The position numbers and the translations under genes are program-made. A stretch of 64,000 nucleotides of DNA from JAVDCA01 sp963819385. GTDB lineage: Bacteria > Pseudomonadota > Alphaproteobacteria > Rhizobiales > Xanthobacteraceae. This document shows, one piece after another, positions 62,606 through 64,000 of this stretch. The first letter of the stretch is position 1. Each line of letters opens with the position of its first letter. The DNA lies in contig CAWFVV010000003.1 in the NCBI GenBank assembly GCA_963819385.1, positions 1 to 64,000 on the forward strand. Direction: 5' to 3'. The notes below the pieces were generated by a model, which was given only the letters and a program-made list of their open reading frames with translations, made no database searches and was not told where the DNA came from.

Positions 62606-62633
62606 CCGTGGTCCGAAGAATCGGGGCAGGCCA

Positions 62634-63016
62634 CCGCCGGGAGGGCGCCCAAAAAAATACAATCGATCTGCAATGGGGAATGGGACGTATTTGCAATGCA
62701 AGGCATTGAAAGACCGGGAAAAAACCGGCGGGCACAAGAACAATGGAAAACAATGACAAAAACAATGCGGAAACAATGAAAAGCGCGCACGCTATGCAAT
62801 CATAGGATGAGTGACGCGACCAGGGACGGCGCTCCCTCGCGGCACCAAAAAACGACGATGAGGAGCGGTGGGCGATGACTCGCACAAATCGGAGACTAGG
62901 ATTTCAGCCGTCGCCGATTTGGCGCGGAAAAACAAGCAAGAGAAGAAAAAGGCTCCCGTTATCCCCGTCCGCGAACGGCCGGAGTGAGGCGAGAGCACAC
63001 CCCGATCCTATGCCAT
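62634..63016. other. A-rich intergenic stretch with phased AACAATG motifs
   Basis: No convincing gene. The part 62651-62800 is much richer in A than the rest of the window. AACAATG occurs four times at 62739, 62749, 62761 and 62772, i.e. every 10-12 bases, with further CAATG at 62681 and 62694. Short A-runs are spaced by about a helical turn, which would bend the DNA. The remainder to 63016 holds nothing recognisable. Confidence 0.55.
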
Positions 63017-63646
63017 TCACGCCTGCGGGAATTGTGCCGCGATGCGGCCGGCCTCGGCGGCGTCGTCCGGCGTGTTCACATTGAAGAACGGATCGACCGG
63101 CGCGGTGGGCCAATCCGCGATCGAGACGCCGTGGCGTGCGGTCCACACCTCGATCTTGTGCAGGCCTTCCCGCGTGAGCGCGTGCCGCAGGTCCTCGCGC
63201 AGCGCCACCGCCCACAGCCCGACGACGGGATGGCGCCACTCGCCCGAGCGCGCGCAGGCAAGCGGCTGGTCGTCGGCCGCGCGCGCCGCGTGCAGCCGCG
63301 CCACCAGGTCGCGCGGCAGGAACGGGCAGTCGCCCGGCACGCTCGCGATGTAATCGATGCCCGGCGCATGTGCGGCCGCCCAATCGAGCCCCGCTAGCAC
63401 GCCCGCCAGCGGCCCGGCGAAATCCGGCACGTTGTCCGGGATCACCGGCAGCCGCGTGGACGCAAACCGCGCCGGATCGCCATTGGCATTGATGATGAGG
63501 CGGCTGCACTGCGGGGAGAGCCGTTCCAGCACGCGGTCGAGAATCGTCGCGCTGCCGATCCGCAGCATCGCCTTGTCGCCGCCCCCCATGCGCCGCGCCA
63601 AGCCGCCGGCGAGGACGAGGCCGAGCGTCTCTGGAAGCTTGCTCAT
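63017..63646 (-). CDS. mobA: Molybdenum cofactor guanylyltransferase MobA
   Basis: A 209-aa nucleotidyltransferase adding GMP to molybdenum cofactor. LVLAGGLARRMGGGDKAML at residue 10 is the GTP-binding signature, DYIASVPGDCPFLP around 98 has the metal-binding Asp, and NVNTPDD near 190 is the C-terminal motif. Intact. It follows fdhD on the same strand. Confidence 0.92.
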   Translation of the reverse strand: MSKLPETLGLVLAGGLARRMGGGDKAMLRIGSATILDRVLERLSPQCSRLIINANGDPARFASTRLPVIPDNVPDFAGPLAGVLAGLDWAAAHAPGIDYIASVPGDCPFLPRDLVARLHAARAADDQPLACARSGEWRHPVVGLWAVALREDLRHALTREGLHKIEVWTARHGVSIADWPTAPVDPFFNVNTPDDAAEAGRIAAQFPQA

Positions 63647-63652
63647 GCCGAT

Positions 63653-63777
63653 CGTCCCCCTCCCCCGCTTGCGGGGGAGGGCGGGGAGGGGGCCGCCGCT
63701 TGCTCATGCGCCCGCCGACTTGCCCCCTCCCTGCGCGCTTCGCGCGCGTCCCTCCCCCGCAAGCGGGGGAGGGGAAG
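63653..63777. repeat. RIME-like palindromic repeat, copy 6
   Basis: CCCTCCCCCGCTTGCGGGGG and CCCTCCCCCGCAAGCGGGGG outer hairpins with GCGCGCTTCGCGCGC inside. It lies between fdhD and mobA. Confidence 0.78.
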
Positions 63778-63787
63778 AAAGAACGCC

Positions 63788-64000
63788 TCAATCCTCATGC
63801 ACGGCCGCCTTGCGCCGGTGCTTCGCGCTCTCTTCCTCGACAAAGGCGAGGTCCTGGTCGAACACGATGCGGTCCTCGCCCGCGAGCGCCACGAAGCGTT
63901 TCCCACGCGCGCGACCGATGAGCGTCAAATTCGCTTTGCGCGCCAGCTCGACGCCCCACGCCGTGAAGCCCGAGCGCGACACCAGGATGGGAATGCCCAT
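63788..64000 (-). CDS. fdhD: FdhD (formate dehydrogenase accessory sulfurtransferase), 3' part
   Basis: The C-terminal 70 residues of a protein that runs off the window. GIPILVSRSGFTAWGVELARKANLTLIGRARGKRFV matches the conserved end of FdhD, which passes sulfur from a cysteine desulfurase to the molybdenum cofactor of formate dehydrogenase. The apparent Met at the edge is internal, not the start. A basic tail (AKHRRKAAVHED) is added to the usual end. Confidence 0.82.
   Translation of the reverse strand: MGIPILVSRSGFTAWGVELARKANLTLIGRARGKRFVALAGEDRIVFDQDLAFVEEESAKHRRKAAVHED

Larger units (their letters stand above)
61338..62633 (+). mobile_element. IS3-family element, IS407 type (1,296 bp)
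   Basis: Imperfect terminal inverted repeats of about 25 bp: left TGACCTGCCCCCGGATTTTC with GGACCA, right (complement) TGGCCTGCCCCGATTCTTCG with GGACCA. A 4-bp duplication CCGC flanks it (61334-61337 and 62634-62637), the target size of the IS407 subgroup. It carries orfA and orfB joined by a slippery A6 run. It lies 150 bases beyond the IS1182 element. Confidence 0.85.

Noticed and set aside
62583..62885. 100-aa minus-strand frame in the A-rich stretch
   Set aside because: It overlaps the IS end and phased A-runs, its hydrophobic content follows from the T-rich strand, and no ribosome site or homology is seen.
1..64000. CRISPR arrays, tRNA and rRNA genes
   Set aside because: The repeats seen are palindromic and scattered, not evenly spaced direct repeats. 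No tRNA cloverleaf or rRNA sequence was recognised.

Overview
The window is GC-rich DNA of an alphaproteobacterium, most probably Hyphomicrobiales close to Bradyrhizobium, Rhodopseudomonas or Xanthobacteraceae. Pointers are the GC-rich third codon positions, Tat-exported oxidoreductases, orphan tripartite tricarboxylate transport (TTT/Bug) binding proteins, small DUF3309 and YqjD/YqjE-like proteins, and palindromic intergenic repeats of types common in that order. The affiliation is an inference from gene content. I saw no rRNA, tRNA or CRISPR array.

Layout. 0.2-1.1 kb: a TonB/TolA-like protein. 1.3-13.5 kb: exported catabolism, with an isoquinoline-1-oxidoreductase-type molybdenum enzyme (iorAB-like), a Tat-exported amidohydrolase, a GMC oxidoreductase with its gluconate-dehydrogenase subunit-3 partner, a beta-propeller lactonase and a complete TRAP transporter. 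13.7-18.4 kb: cupin, Ldh-family dehydrogenase, RidA and an SsuABC/NMT1-type ABC transporter. 18.5-33.8 kb: a FixJ-like regulator, a TTT-protein/hyuA/hyuB/VOC operon, a divergent Rieske ferredoxin/114-aa protein/amidohydrolase/CoA-transferase run, a three-domain molybdenum hydroxylase (FAD, 2Fe-2S, Mo) and an MmgE/PrpD protein. 33.9-36.3 kb: small envelope and stress-type membrane proteins behind EcfG-like promoters. 36.4-40.6 kb: DUF2330 plus RnfD-like genes, divergent from a small sigma factor and a degenerate LytM/NlpD-like protein. 40.7-53.2 kb: alcohol dehydrogenase, toxin-antitoxin pair, three TTT proteins, an animal-type fused purine enzyme (SAICAR synthetase plus AIR carboxylase), a PanB-like protein, class II aldolase, amidohydrolase, pdxA and TusA-like genes. 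53.3-64 kb: molybdenum-cofactor maturation genes (two atypical MoeA proteins, mobB, moeA, mobA, fdhD) interrupted by an IS1182 element and an IS407-type IS3 element.

How it fits together. The window has two molybdenum hydroxylases and a large set of genes for inserting, nucleotidylating and sulfurating molybdenum cofactor. The GMC/lactonase/TRAP run reads as oxidation of an alcohol or sugar to a lactone, hydrolysis to an acid and uptake of that acid. The hyuAB/Rieske/amidohydrolase/CoA-transferase/Mo-hydroxylase block reads as breakdown of an unknown cyclic amide or N-heterocycle.

Two cautions. About ten otherwise well-conserved genes carry single-base indels, mostly one extra base, which looks like uncorrected sequencing error more than biology. 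Many intergenic gaps are filled by palindromic repeats; two of these have themselves been hit by transposons, and one lies in frame inside the FAD/2Fe-2S gene.
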